Under the pieces are notes generated by a model, which was not told the DNA's origin, did not search any database, and saw nothing but the letters and a program-made list of their open reading frames with translations. Both the position numbers and the translations under genes were made by a program. Positions 53,716 through 63,073 of a stretch of 64,000 nucleotides of DNA are shown piece by piece. The DNA is taken from the NCBI GenBank assembly GCA_963704855.1, contig CAVPHY010000010.1, positions 146,307 through 210,306 of the forward strand. The letters are read 5' to 3'. Source of the stretch: SZUA-36 sp963704855 (GTDB taxonomy: Bacteria; Pseudomonadota; Gammaproteobacteria; Xanthomonadales; SZUA-36). Position 1 is the stretch's first letter, and each line of letters starts with the position of its first letter.

Positions 53716-53797
53716 ACCTGGAGTCCTCTCCAGCGGCCCCACTACCATACACTGATAGGTATCAAACCGGTGTGGCAGCCCGGACCGCTTGGTTAGT

Positions 53798-54346
53798 TTA
53801 GAACGCAGGCTTATCCGGTTCTGCCTGGTATCTGGCGACTGCTTCGACGATTTCGCGGCGGGCGGCATCCAGGCCTTCCCAGTCACCGGTTCTTACCCAC
53901 TTGTTCGGCTCAAGATCTTTATAGTGCTCAAAAAAGTGCTCGATCTGATCAAGCAGCATTTTGTCCATGTCTTCCAATGTTTTGATATGACGGTAGATGC
54001 CGGTGACCTCGTCAAGGGGGACCGCGAGCACCTTGGAATCTTCACCGGCCTCATCTTTCATCTGTAACACACCTATCGGCCGGCAACGCACCACGGTGCC
54101 GGGTAACATCGGCAAGGGCAATGCGACGAGAACATCGACCGGGTCGCCGTCACCGCACAGGGTGTGCGGCACGTAACCGTAGTTGCACGGGTAGTACATA
54201 GCGGTCTTGAGCATGCGGTCGACAAAAATGGCGCCGCTCTCCTTATCCACCTCGTACTTGATGGCCGGGCTGTGCATTGGAACTTCGATAATGACGTTGA
54301 TTTCGTCGGGTATATTTCTACCCGAAGGGACTAGCTGTAGGCTCAT
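53798..54346 (-). CDS. ppa: Inorganic pyrophosphatase (family I, soluble)
   Basis: This 182-residue enzyme hydrolyses cytosolic PPi. Signatures are YEVDKESGAIFVDR, MYYPCNYGYVPHT, and GDGDPVDVLV (metal-binding aspartates) followed by DEAGEDSKVLAVP. ATG 54346 is chosen: AAGGAA lies eight bases upstream and the family start SLQLVPSG follows. An open frame extends a further 129 codons upstream but has no family similarity. It adds a soluble PPase to the pfp/membrane PPase set of this window. Divergent from the cyanophycinase gene. Confidence 0.96.
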   Translation of the reverse strand: MSLQLVPSGRNIPDEINVIIEVPMHSPAIKYEVDKESGAIFVDRMLKTAMYYPCNYGYVPHTLCGDGDPVDVLVALPLPMLPGTVVRCRPIGVLQMKDEAGEDSKVLAVPLDEVTGIYRHIKTLEDMDKMLLDQIEHFFEHYKDLEPNKWVRTGDWEGLDAARREIVEAVARYQAEPDKPAF

Positions 54347-54509
54347 TTTGTATTCCTTGTTTCGCGACACGCCATTATACGCAAAGCAAAGGTGTATAGC
54401 GTTTATTTGCCGTGTTTTCAGCCGGTTCTGTTGATTAGTTACGCGCCCTCGTTTCAAAGCCGTGCATAAGCAACTACAATACCCGCCCCGCTTTGAAAGG
54501 TAACAAAAA

Positions 54510-55331
54510 ATGTGTCCGGCAACACCTGAAAAAAACAAACCCCGTGGTTTCGTCATCCCTATTGGTGGTGCGGAAGCAAAACACAAGAACCCGGAGATTC
54601 TTGAGCGTTTCGTCAACTTGTGTGGTGGTGATGACGCCAAGATACTGGTGATTCCGACGGCTTCCGAGCTGGATGAGACCGGTCCTTCATACCAGGACCT
54701 GTTTGAAGGGATGGGTGCGAAAGCCATGTGCATTCCGATAGAGGAGCGGGACGACTGCTACGAAGAAGAGATAATTGCCGTTTTGGAAAGGGCCACGGGA
54801 ATATTTATTACGGGTGGCAACCAGTTGCGCCTTAGCACTATTCTTGGTGGTACGCCGGTGGCCCGCGCCATTCGCAGGCTAAACGCCGAGGGGGTACATA
54901 TCGCAGGCACCTCTGCCGGCGCCGCCATCATCTCCGAGCACATGATAGCCGGTGGCCGTGGCGGGCCTTCGCCGCGCGAAAGCGGGGTTGTACTGGCACC
55001 GGGGCTTGGCTTGACCAATCGTGCCATTATTGACCAGCACTTCAACCGGCGTGGTCGCATGGGGCGTTTGCTCGCAGCTCTGTCGTTTAATCCGTTTGTG
55101 TGCGGCCTGGGCATCGATGAGAACACCGCTGCATTTATTGCGCCGGATGGGACCATGGATGTGGTTGGTCATGGCACCGTGACGGTGGTTGACCCTTCGG
55201 ATCTGCGTCATTCATCGATGAGCTATGTCAGCAAGTCCGAGGCCGTTTCCCTGATCGGGCTGAAGTTGCATGTGCTGGCCAACGGTTCCCAGTTTAACCT
55301 TGAGACACGCGAGGCAAAGCTGGGCGCATAA
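54510..55331 (+). CDS. cphB: Cyanophycinase
   Basis: This 273-residue serine exopeptidase of family S51 splits cyanophycin into beta-Asp-Arg dipeptides. The nucleophile is Ser135 in AGTSAGAAI. The preceding FITGGNQLRLS and the later DQHFNRRGRMGRLL and GLGIDENTAAFI blocks are typical. There is no signal peptide, so it acts on cytoplasmic granules. Cyanophycin synthetase follows 120 bases downstream on the same strand, giving a make-and-break locus for the Arg-Asp storage polymer. Confidence 0.93.
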   Translation: MCPATPEKNKPRGFVIPIGGAEAKHKNPEILERFVNLCGGDDAKILVIPTASELDETGPSYQDLFEGMGAKAMCIPIEERDDCYEEEIIAVLERATGIFITGGNQLRLSTILGGTPVARAIRRLNAEGVHIAGTSAGAAIISEHMIAGGRGGPSPRESGVVLAPGLGLTNRAIIDQHFNRRGRMGRLLAALSFNPFVCGLGIDENTAAFIAPDGTMDVVGHGTVTVVDPSDLRHSSMSYVSKSEAVSLIGLKLHVLANGSQFNLETREAKLGA

Positions 55332-55452
55332 ACTGAACGGGAACCTGAATGCTAATGCGATATGCGATCCGTGTATGACGTGATATCGTAATAAGCAAAC
55401 CCGTGAATCTGGTGCCGCCGGATTTGCAATGACATCCTATGAAGGTTCCTTT

Positions 55453-58257
55453 ATGAAAATTCTCTCCACCAATGTTTATGTCGGCCCAAGTCTGTACGCA
55501 CACTTTCCGGTCATCCGCCACCACGTCGACCTGGACATCCTGGAGGAGTGGCCGTCCGCGCGCTTGGGTGATTCCTACATAGATGCCTTGATCAAGGCAT
55601 TACCGGGTCTGCAGAATCACGGCTGTTCCTATGGAGAACCGGGTGGTTTCATCCGACGCATGCACGAAGATGAAGGCACCTGGATGGCCCATATCTGGGA
55701 ACACGCCGCCCTGGAGTTGCAGAATGAAGCGGGGTCGTCCGTATCATTCGGCCGCACCCGCAGTTCCGGTCTGCCCGGCCAGTACAATATGGTGTTTCAA
55801 TACAAGCAACGTGATGTCGGTCTCGAAGCGGCACGTATTGCGCTTCAGCTTTTGCTGAATCTTCTGCCGGAGAATTTAAAAAAGGAGCTTTCCTCTGAAA
55901 TTGACCCGGAGTTCAATTTCAAACAGGAGCGCGAAGAGTTTATTCTTTTTGCACAGCGCAAGGAGTTGGGCCCGAGTACCGCATCGCTTGTCAATGCTGC
56001 CGAAGAAAGGCAGATCCCCTATCTGCGGCTTAACAAATACTCCCTGGTCCAGTTTGGCCACGGAGCCTACCAACAGCGTATACAGGCCACCATAACCAGT
56101 AAAACTCCCCACATCGCTGTGGAGATATCCTGCGACAAGGAAGACACGCATAACCTGTTGCGTGATCTTGGTTTGCCGGTTCCTTCTCAGAGAATGATTT
56201 ATAGCCCGCGTGAAGCCCTGCGGGCGGCCCATGGGATTGGCTTCCCGGTTGTCGTCAAGCCGCTGAACGCCAACCATGGACGTGGTGTTTCAATCAACCT
56301 GACCACCGATGAACAGGTAGAAAGAGCATTTGCTTTTGCCCAGGAGCAGGGCACCAGCAAGGCGGTACTGGTTGAAAGCTTTGTCGAGGGTTTTGATCAC
56401 CGCATGCTGGTTGTAAACAATGAACTGGTCGCGGTAGCCAAGCGTGTACCCGGCCATGTCGTGGGTGATGGAAAAAGCACGGTCAAACAGCTGGTGGACA
56501 AGGTGAATGAAGACCCGCGGCGTGGCATCGGTCATGAAAAGGTACTGACCCGTCTCGAACTCGACCGGCCTGCTCTCGAATTGCTGGCATTGGCGGGTTT
56601 CGATGCCAGCACGGTCCTGCCGGAAGGTGAGGTTTTCTTTCTGCGCAATACAGCCAACCTCTCAACCGGTGGTACCGCCATCGATCTGACCGATGTGGTG
56701 CACCCCGACAACCGTGAAATGGCGGAACGGGCGATCCGGGCGGTTGGTCTGGATGTCGGTGGTGTGGATTTTCTGACCCAGGATATTGCCCAGTCTTACA
56801 AGGAAATCGGCGGGGCAATTGTGGAAGTCAACGCGGCGCCGGGGTTTCGTATGCACGTTGCACCTTCCGAAGGTAAGCCACGGGATGTGGCCGGCAAGGT
56901 GATGGATATGCTGTTTCCGCCAGGCTCCCCAACGCGTATTCCGGTGGCTAGTATCACCGGCACCAACGGCAAGACAACGACCTCGCGCATGCTCGCACAT
57001 ATCCTTAAAACTGCCGGACACACGGTGGGTATGACATCAACGGATGGTGTCTATATCGATGGCCGTCTGACGGTCAAGGGTGACATGACCGGGCCGACAT
57101 CTGCACACATTGTGTTGCGTGACCCCACCGTCGATATCGCCGTTCTGGAAACCGCGCGTGGTGGTTTGCTGCGCTCCGGTCTGGGTTATCGCCGTTGTGA
57201 CGTATCCGCCTGCCTGAATGTTGCCGCAGACCATCTCGGTCTTAAAGGTATCGACACGCTGGAGCAGCTGGCGGAAGTCAAACGTATCGTCATCGAGGTG
57301 GCGCGTGATACGGCTGTGCTTAATGCGGATGATCAGTTATGCCTGAACATGGCCGATTACACGCAGGCGCTACATGTCTGTTATGTCACCATGAACCCGG
57401 CCCATGCATTGGTCAAGGAACATATCCGCGCCGGCGGCAGGGCCGTGGTGCTGGAACAGGGTTTCAACGGCGATATGATCACCCTGTACGACAAGGGCAC
57501 CCATTACCAGCTGGTGTGGACACACGAGATACCGGCCACCATGGATGGCAAGGCCACGCATAACGTACAGAACGCGATGTTTGCAGCAGCCCTGGCCTAT
57601 TCGATGCACAAGTCGCTGGATGATATCCGTGATGGCCTGCGCACCTTTGGCACCACGATATTCCAGGCGCCCGGACGCATGAATGTGTTCGACGAACATC
57701 CCTTCCGTGTGATTCTTGATTATGGTCATAATGCCGCCGCCATCCGCAGCATCTGTCAGCTGGTTGGGCGGCTCGAAGTGCCGGGCCGGCGCATTTGCGT
57801 ACTGGCCGCACCCGGCGACCGTCGTGACGAGGACATACGTGCTATTGCCAACGAGGCCAGTGGTCATTTCGATCATTACATTTGCCGTGCCGATGATGCC
57901 CGGCGCGGACGTGGTGATGCCGAAGTACCGGAAATGTTACGTGATCAATTGCTGGCCAACGGTGTCGAGGCCAGTGCAATTGATATTGTTCCCGATGAGA
58001 TGCTGGCTGTCGAAAGCGCGCTCGATATGGCGAAAGAAGGTGATCTGCTGATGTTGTTCGTGGATGAGGTTAAGCGCTGCTGGGACCAGGTGATCCATTA
58101 TGAGGGTCACGATGCGGCGGCTCACAGCCCCGACAGGGCTAAGCCCGGTCACAGTTTTGTCCAACCGAATCCGGACGCTTTCTCACTGGATTCCGGTGTG
58201 CGCCTGGTCAGGGACGAACGCGGTGTGCGTGTGGCCCGGGAAGAAGAAAGCGACTAG
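55453..58257 (+). CDS. cphA: Cyanophycin synthetase
   Basis: This 934-residue enzyme polymerises aspartate with arginine side chains using ATP. An N-terminal domain (IWEHAALELQ, SFGRTR) is followed by an ATP-grasp domain (about residues 200-480: PVVVKPLNANHGRGVS, GGAIVEVNAAPGFRMH) that extends the Asp backbone. The Mur-ligase-like domain has the P-loop ITGTNGKTTTSRM at 501-513, ETARGGLLRSGLGY, DHLGLKG and DYGHNAAAIR. An in-frame ATG at 55429 precedes it, but family members start MKILxTxVYxGPS, so 55453 is used. The length matches CphA1 (about 870-940). A Mur-only paralog follows four bases after the stop. Confidence 0.95.
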   Translation: MKILSTNVYVGPSLYAHFPVIRHHVDLDILEEWPSARLGDSYIDALIKALPGLQNHGCSYGEPGGFIRRMHEDEGTWMAHIWEHAALELQNEAGSSVSFGRTRSSGLPGQYNMVFQYKQRDVGLEAARIALQLLLNLLPENLKKELSSEIDPEFNFKQEREEFILFAQRKELGPSTASLVNAAEERQIPYLRLNKYSLVQFGHGAYQQRIQATITSKTPHIAVEISCDKEDTHNLLRDLGLPVPSQRMIYSPREALRAAHGIGFPVVVKPLNANHGRGVSINLTTDEQVERAFAFAQEQGTSKAVLVESFVEGFDHRMLVVNNELVAVAKRVPGHVVGDGKSTVKQLVDKVNEDPRRGIGHEKVLTRLELDRPALELLALAGFDASTVLPEGEVFFLRNTANLSTGGTAIDLTDVVHPDNREMAERAIRAVGLDVGGVDFLTQDIAQSYKEIGGAIVEVNAAPGFRMHVAPSEGKPRDVAGKVMDMLFPPGSPTRIPVASITGTNGKTTTSRMLAHILKTAGHTVGMTSTDGVYIDGRLTVKGDMTGPTSAHIVLRDPTVDIAVLETARGGLLRSGLGYRRCDVSACLNVAADHLGLKGIDTLEQLAEVKRIVIEVARDTAVLNADDQLCLNMADYTQALHVCYVTMNPAHALVKEHIRAGGRAVVLEQGFNGDMITLYDKGTHYQLVWTHEIPATMDGKATHNVQNAMFAAALAYSMHKSLDDIRDGLRTFGTTIFQAPGRMNVFDEHPFRVILDYGHNAAAIRSICQLVGRLEVPGRRICVLAAPGDRRDEDIRAIANEASGHFDHYICRADDARRGRGDAEVPEMLRDQLLANGVEASAIDIVPDEMLAVESALDMAKEGDLLMLFVDEVKRCWDQVIHYEGHDAAAHSPDRAKPGHSFVQPNPDAFSLDSGVRLVRDERGVRVAREEESD

Positions 58258-58261
58258 TTTC

Positions 58262-59959
58262 TTGAATATCGAGTTGCTTGACAGTCGCCGTCTGACTGGG
58301 CCAAACCTGTTCTGGGATATGCCGGGTGCAATTCTCGACATAGCCATGGACGGCGTAGAGGCAGACCGGCTTATAACGGCCTGGTCCAAAGAAGTTGGCA
58401 ATATGATGCCGGCGCTTGGCTGGTCACCGGAACACATCTGTTCGAGAATTTTTGACGGTGGTGTCAACCTGGTTATCAGTGCCCCGATCGACGTGTTGTA
58501 TACGGCCTGTGAACTCAACGAGCTTGCGTTTCACAGGGCGGTTGCCAAGCTCAGAGGTGAGCCCTTGCCGGATTTGAGTCGTTCCATTGCGGTCCTGTCA
58601 AAACTGGCGGCGGGGGAAAGCAAACCACGTTTGCTGGCGATGCAGGCAGCAGCAGCCCGTCTCCACGTACCTTTCCTCTGGGATGATGACGAGGTATCGG
58701 TTGGGTTTGGCAAAAAAGCCATGATATGGCCGGCCGACAAGGTGCCGGATCCGGAAAGCGTTGATTGGTCAGCTATCGACTCGGTGCCGCTCGGTATCGT
58801 CACCGGCACCAATGGCAAATCCACCACCGTCAGGTTGTCAGCAGCGATCCTGTCCGCCGCCGGTATTCGTGCCGGTATCACATCGACTGACTACATCCGG
58901 GTCGGTGAGGAAATACTGGAGCGGGGTGATTTCTCCGGCCCCGGTGGCGCACGCACCTTGTTGAGGCATCCAAAATCTGAAGCCGTTGTACTGGAAGTTG
59001 CCCGCGGCGGTCTGCTACGCCGGGGGGTTGGTGTTGAATACGCTGACGCTGCCCTGATAACCAACATCGCTGCCGACCATATGGGCGAATATGGCATCAA
59101 CACGCTAGCGGATATGGCCGATGCCAAGTTCATCGTGCGGCGGGCTTTGGCAAAGGAAGCGCCGCTAATTCTGAATGCGGATGATCCGGAGAGTGTCAGG
59201 ATGGCTGCGACGCTCGACAACAGGATCATCTGGTTTGGTCTGGATGCAAATCAGCCGGTATTGCACAAACACCTGGAAAAACAGGGCCAGGCCGCCTACC
59301 TGTCGGATGGCTGGCTGGTTTTGGTCGTTGATGGTGAGGCCAGGAAAATTATCCGCGCCGAAGATATCCCGATCACATTTGGTGGTGCGGCCCGTTACAA
59401 CATCAGCAATGCCCTGGCTGCGATGGCATTGTGTCATGTCATGGGGGTTTCTGATGGGGCGTTGGCCGCAGGTCTCAGGACTTTCAGTGGCGATGCCGAC
59501 GCCAACCCGGGACGGGGTAATCTGTTTCAGAAGAATGGTATCAAAATCTTTCTTGATTTCGCGCATAATGAACATGGCGTCAGGGCAATCCGGGATACCG
59601 TCAGGGCGTTCGATGCCAAGAGACGCCTCGTGCTGATCGGGCAGGCGGGTGATCGTAGCGACCAGGATATCCGTCATCTTGTCAGCGCGGTTTGCGATCT
59701 TGAGCCAACGCGTTTGTTGGTATGTGATATGCCGGGTTACGAGCGCGGCCGGCAGGCCTGGGCCATCGCTGAAATGATTCGGGAATTCGCAATTGCGGAG
59801 GGTGTGCCAGGAGAGGCTGTGGGTATGTTCAATAGCCCGCTCGATGGTGTACGACAGGCATTGGCCGATGCCAGGGACGGTGATTGCCTGGTGTTGCTGG
59901 CCTTTACCCAGCGCAAGGAAGTGCTTGCGACAATCCGGAAATATGTTGCAGGCAATTAG
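58262..59959 (+). CDS. Cyanophycin synthetase-like Mur ligase (no ATP-grasp domain)
   Basis: This 565-residue paralog of the C-terminal half of CphA starts at TTG 58262, four bases after the cphA stop. The first 170 residues are a helical domain without ATP-grasp motifs. The Mur ligase part has the P-loop VTGTNGKSTTVRL near residues 180-192, LEVARGGLLRRGVGVEY, AADHMGEYGINTLADMADAK and FAHNEHGVRAIRD. It could ligate one amino acid to a precursor or act with CphA, as known shorter CphA-like enzymes do; this is inference. The upstream open frame overlapping cphA is rejected because it crosses the other gene. Confidence 0.85.
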   Translation: MNIELLDSRRLTGPNLFWDMPGAILDIAMDGVEADRLITAWSKEVGNMMPALGWSPEHICSRIFDGGVNLVISAPIDVLYTACELNELAFHRAVAKLRGEPLPDLSRSIAVLSKLAAGESKPRLLAMQAAAARLHVPFLWDDDEVSVGFGKKAMIWPADKVPDPESVDWSAIDSVPLGIVTGTNGKSTTVRLSAAILSAAGIRAGITSTDYIRVGEEILERGDFSGPGGARTLLRHPKSEAVVLEVARGGLLRRGVGVEYADAALITNIAADHMGEYGINTLADMADAKFIVRRALAKEAPLILNADDPESVRMAATLDNRIIWFGLDANQPVLHKHLEKQGQAAYLSDGWLVLVVDGEARKIIRAEDIPITFGGAARYNISNALAAMALCHVMGVSDGALAAGLRTFSGDADANPGRGNLFQKNGIKIFLDFAHNEHGVRAIRDTVRAFDAKRRLVLIGQAGDRSDQDIRHLVSAVCDLEPTRLLVCDMPGYERGRQAWAIAEMIREFAIAEGVPGEAVGMFNSPLDGVRQALADARDGDCLVLLAFTQRKEVLATIRKYVAGN

Positions 59960-59976
59960 ATTTTATGGATACCTGA

Positions 59977-60645
59977 ATGGCAAAACTCTATTTCAATTAC
60001 TCTTCGATGAATGCCGGCAAAACCACGGTTTTGCTTCAATCTGCGCATAACTACCGTGAACGTGGTATGACACCGATGTTGTTCACACCAAAACTTGACG
60101 ATCGCTACGGCGAGGGCTGGATCAGGTCACGAATCGGCCTGCAGTCAAAAGCCACGATATTCACTGCGGAGGACGACCTGTTTGAAGCGACCCGGTCGCA
60201 ACTGGAGGACCACAATGTCCACTGTGTACTGGTCGATGAGGCACAGTTTCTGACGCGTGACCAGGTCTACCAGTTAAGCGAGATTGTCGACCGTCTGAAT
60301 ATCCCGGTGCTGTGTTTTGGCTTACGCACCGATTTCCAGGGTGAGTTGTTTGAAGGCAGCAAATACCTGCTGGCCTGGGCCGACCAGCTGACTGAAATCA
60401 AGACCATCTGCCACAGCGGCCGAAAGGCCAACATGGTGGTGCGGGTCGATGATGAAGGCTATGCGCTGAAGGAAGGCGCACAGATTGAAATCGGTGGCAA
60501 CGAACGCTACGTTTCAGTCAGCCGGGCCGAGTTCAAAAGAGTGTTTGTCGGTGGCCAGCGTATCAAGTTCATCGAGCCCGTCAAAGCCGAGACCGATGAT
60601 GAAGGCGATCCGGACGATGAACAAGGGGATGACAGGCTGCTATAG
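59977..60645 (+). CDS. tdk: Thymidine kinase (type II, bacterial)
   Basis: This 222-residue kinase phosphorylates thymidine for salvage. Motifs are YFNYSSMNAGKTTVLLQS (P-loop), LVDEAQFLTRDQV, and CFGLRTDFQGELFEGSKYLLAWAD. The usual zinc ribbon is altered: CHCGRKA is CHSGRKA and YVSVCRK is YVSVSRAEF, so three of four zinc cysteines are lost. A longer acidic C-terminal tail (DDEGDPDDEQGDD) is present. It follows the cphA paralog by 17 bases, probably cotranscribed. Confidence 0.93.
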   Translation: MAKLYFNYSSMNAGKTTVLLQSAHNYRERGMTPMLFTPKLDDRYGEGWIRSRIGLQSKATIFTAEDDLFEATRSQLEDHNVHCVLVDEAQFLTRDQVYQLSEIVDRLNIPVLCFGLRTDFQGELFEGSKYLLAWADQLTEIKTICHSGRKANMVVRVDDEGYALKEGAQIEIGGNERYVSVSRAEFKRVFVGGQRIKFIEPVKAETDDEGDPDDEQGDDRLL

Positions 60646-60650
60646 TCAGG

Positions 60651-61478
60651 TCATGGTGTCACCAGGCGGGTTTCGTAAGCGTTGCTGTATTGCACAATTT
60701 TCCTCGTTGAAAGTTTGTCGCCATTTATGAACGCTGAATCCCGCGATGTCACTTCGATCATGGCCTGCCCAATCTGTGTCGCCCGCACTGCCGCGCCGAC
60801 AGGTTTAAAGAACCAGTAAAGCAGTGTTTGACCGAAGTTTGCGAGTTCCTCCGTCGGGCCTATGTAGTCCGGTCGGTAGGCAATAACACGCAGGTTCGTC
60901 CCTTCAGCCAATTTGAACAGCGTTTTCTCCGCACGCACTTTTTCGCGCGCCCACATCTGGCTGGATTCCTCCGAGATATCACTGGAGCTGATGAAGTGAA
61001 ATGAAAGACCGGGTTTGTTGTTTCCTTTCAACCATTCCGATACAAAACTGACGGGAAAATCAACGTGGATCATTCCGTACGTTTTCTCGTCCACGCCAAG
61101 CGAACTGGTGCCAATTGCCCAATAAACTGCGTTGAGCGGAGCTAGCTTTTCGCGGATTGCCGAGTAATCGAGGTAATCCTGATGCAGCGTCATCCGCACC
61201 TTTCCAGAAGCAACCCCCTGCTCGATTCGCGGCGTGGTGCGCCGTGTGAAGACAAGTATTTGTTTGATCTCAGGACTTGCCAGTGCGGCCTTCAAAATTC
61301 CGTCACCGGCAGTTCCGCTGGCCCCGAATATTGCCACCGTCTCATGCCCGCCCGGTGCTGTTTCCAGCGCGGGGACCGTATCCTGGTTAAGCACGTTGAC
61401 AATGAGAGCTAGAAAATAGAAAGCCACAAAAAGAATCACGGGAGCGAGAAGAATGGTCTTGAGTCTGGGAAATTTCAT
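60651..61478 (-). CDS. NAD(P)-binding Rossmann-fold protein with membrane anchor
   Basis: This 275-residue protein has an N-terminal hydrophobic helix (residues 9-28), then a Rossmann domain beginning VAIFGASGTAGDGILKAAL (GxxGxxG near residue 51), the FISSSDIS strand and YRPDYIGP. It resembles atypical SDR/NmrA-like epimerase-type proteins such as oxidoreductase-like HTATIP2 relatives. No YxxxK active site is clear, so catalysis is uncertain. Convergent with tdk, five bases apart. Confidence 0.75.
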   Translation of the reverse strand: MKFPRLKTILLAPVILFVAFYFLALIVNVLNQDTVPALETAPGGHETVAIFGASGTAGDGILKAALASPEIKQILVFTRRTTPRIEQGVASGKVRMTLHQDYLDYSAIREKLAPLNAVYWAIGTSSLGVDEKTYGMIHVDFPVSFVSEWLKGNNKPGLSFHFISSSDISEESSQMWAREKVRAEKTLFKLAEGTNLRVIAYRPDYIGPTEELANFGQTLLYWFFKPVGAAVRATQIGQAMIEVTSRDSAFINGDKLSTRKIVQYSNAYETRLVTP

Positions 61479-61633
61479 TGATCTGCTTACCCGATGGCCA
61501 ACGTAAATAGTGCCTGATTGCCAGTCAATTGTGAAACATCGACTGGAACTATCCGCAACACATCGTGCGGCCTTATACCGGGCAGGAGCTTGCTGTACTA
61601 TGGTGTCACCAACGGGGTGACGGGAGAATGACG

Positions 61634-61849
61634 ATGCGATGGCTGCTGTTTTTAATCATGGTGTTCGGAGTGCTCTGGTATATCCGCGGTATTGAAGAGG
61701 TCGAACCACCACCCATTGAAGAAGGCATTATCGGCGGCCCCGTCAAGGCCCTGCGCAAGGCGGAAGGCTTCGAAAAATCCTACCTGGATGCGACCGAAGA
61801 ACGCCAGAAGCAGATGGAGGAGAAGCTCGAGAAGGATTCCGGCGGATAG
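61634..61849 (+). CDS. Small single-pass membrane protein, unknown
   Basis: This 71-residue protein has one transmembrane helix (about residues 3-18, WLLFLIMVFGVLWYI) followed by a charged cytoplasmic or periplasmic tail ending in a coiled-coil-like Glu/Lys stretch (ATEERQKQMEEKLEKD). ATG 61634 is placed seven bases after GGGAG; in-frame ATG 61628 and an upstream frame to 61565 are possible. I do not recognise the family. Confidence 0.6.
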   Translation: MRWLLFLIMVFGVLWYIRGIEEVEPPPIEEGIIGGPVKALRKAEGFEKSYLDATEERQKQMEEKLEKDSGG

Positions 61850-61993
61850 ACCGGATCGCGTACACGGCGACACTGCGCAAGGAACTCCAATAGAAAAGTA
61901 ACGCTTAGCTTAAGACCAAACCCTCGCGGATTTCCGCTTTCAACCGAAGAGCAGATATCCGGCAAATGTGAATTTTAACGGAGTGAACTTCAG

Positions 61994-62017
61994 CTAACGG
62001 CCAGAAAGAGACATTCG
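61994..62017 (+). repeat. Short intergenic motif (AACGGCCAGAA-type), copy 1
   Basis: CTAACGGCCAG followed by an AAAGAGACATTCG stretch. Related sequences occur at 62933-62957 and 63879-63904. These match a short AACGGCCAgaAGCaGAcaTTC pattern seen in gaps of several gammaproteobacterial genomes; I infer a dispersed intergenic repeat, not a gene. Confidence 0.4.
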
Positions 62018-62023
62018 TCATAG

Positions 62024-62058
62024 AAAAAGAGCCGCCAGTGATTGACGGCTCCTTTTTT
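62024..62058 (+). terminator. Bidirectional terminator
   Basis: GAGCCG (62029-62034) pairs with CGGCTC (62046-62051), with A5 before and CT6 after, giving T-rich ends on both strands. It lies at the end of the minus-strand secreted-protein gene (62107-62637) and also after the small membrane protein gene. Confidence 0.78.
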
Positions 62059-62106
62059 GACCTCTTACCAGTCAATCAAATTGACAGGCGAGTCAGGTTA
62101 ACCGGA

Positions 62107-62637
62107 TTATTCCAACTCGCCATAACAGTCACCTTCCCAAGTATAAGCAAACGGGTTATTGTCCGGGATGAACAGGGGATAGCCTGCGATGTCACAATCG
62201 AACTGACCCGTGGCCCCGGCGAAACGGCCGCTACCACCGGTGATCTGCATATGAAAGACTCCCCACCATGAAGCGTCCAGGAAATTCCAGCAAGCGTCCA
62301 AGGCAGATTGCTCGGTAAAGAGCATATCGCCATTCGCAGCCGTAAGGATCAAATGGAAGTAGAAGCCTTCAAGTCCTATTTCGACTTCAGAACACGCGGG
62401 ATTTTCAGTCGTACCGAGGGTTTCAGACATACCTCTGGCGGTCACTTTTCCGAGGTGTGTAAACCTTCCGTTACCCTCGTGTGCCACGGCGAGTCGCCCA
62501 TCATCATTGGCGTCATAAGCCGTCGGAAATTGGGTTCCCGAAATGTGCCCTCGAAACTCTTTTGCACTAGCATTTACAGGTAAAAGTAAAACCAGCGAAA
62601 GCAGGATCGCTGTCGTAATAACATGAAAAAGTTTCAT
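62107..62637 (-). CDS. Secreted protein of unknown function
   Basis: This 176-residue protein has a signal peptide (KLFHVITTAILLSLVLLLP, cleavage near ASAKE). The mature part contains AYDANDDGRLAVAHEGNGRF, four cysteines, and a GGSGRFAGATGQFDCD stretch, a GG-rich turn motif found in small secreted beta-rich proteins. ATG 62637 has GGAGG six bases upstream, so the longer open frame to 62661 is rejected. I do not assign a named family. Convergent terminator downstream. Confidence 0.7.
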   Translation of the reverse strand: MKLFHVITTAILLSLVLLLPVNASAKEFRGHISGTQFPTAYDANDDGRLAVAHEGNGRFTHLGKVTARGMSETLGTTENPACSEVEIGLEGFYFHLILTAANGDMLFTEQSALDACWNFLDASWWGVFHMQITGGSGRFAGATGQFDCDIAGYPLFIPDNNPFAYTWEGDCYGELE

Positions 62638-62661
62638 AATTAACCTCCATGAAACAGCCAA

Positions 62662-63073
62662 TTAAACGCGGCCTGAACCGCTATCGGATCGGGAGGTCAT
62701 TGGATTCTTGTTTGCAGACTTATATGAATAATCTGGCGAAGGGATAGCCGTCAGTAACACAAGTTTAGTGTAGCAAGGGAAACCTTAATAGGAGATTAAA
62801 TCGCTTTTAGTAATGGCGGCTATTGGCCGAATCCAGCCCTTTTCATTACTGAGTTTCACGCAAAAAGAGCGACAGCTTTTCACCGCAAAGCGGAACTCCT
62901 GAAATCGCTTATCTCTGTGTTAAGAATGCACCCTAACGGCCAGGAGCAGATATTTCTGCCACTTTGGACTAGACTCAATCAAACTACTGCTTTTTACTCG
63001 AAGCGTACGGTCGTTCAAGTCCCGAGCAATCCTTTTTCTGAATGACACTCACTCAGCTTTTGAAGGTCAACTC
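62662..63073. other. Intergenic region with short repeats, no gene seen
   Basis: About 410 bases between two divergent genes. It contains an AATGGCGGCTATTGGCCG stretch (62811-62828) and an AACGGCCAG-type motif (62933-62957) related to those at 61994 and 63879. No open reading frame with a supported start and no RNA gene was recognised. Confidence 0.6.
62933..62957 (+). repeat. Short intergenic motif (AACGGCCAG-type), copy 2
   Basis: CTAACGGCCAGGAGCAGATAT followed by TTCTG, similar to the motif at 61994-62017. Same orientation. No coding role apparent. Confidence 0.4.

Noticed and set aside
54347..54733. N-terminal extension of the pyrophosphatase frame
   Set aside because: It lies opposite the cyanophycinase start and has no similarity to family I pyrophosphatases; the AAGGAA site supports ATG 54346.
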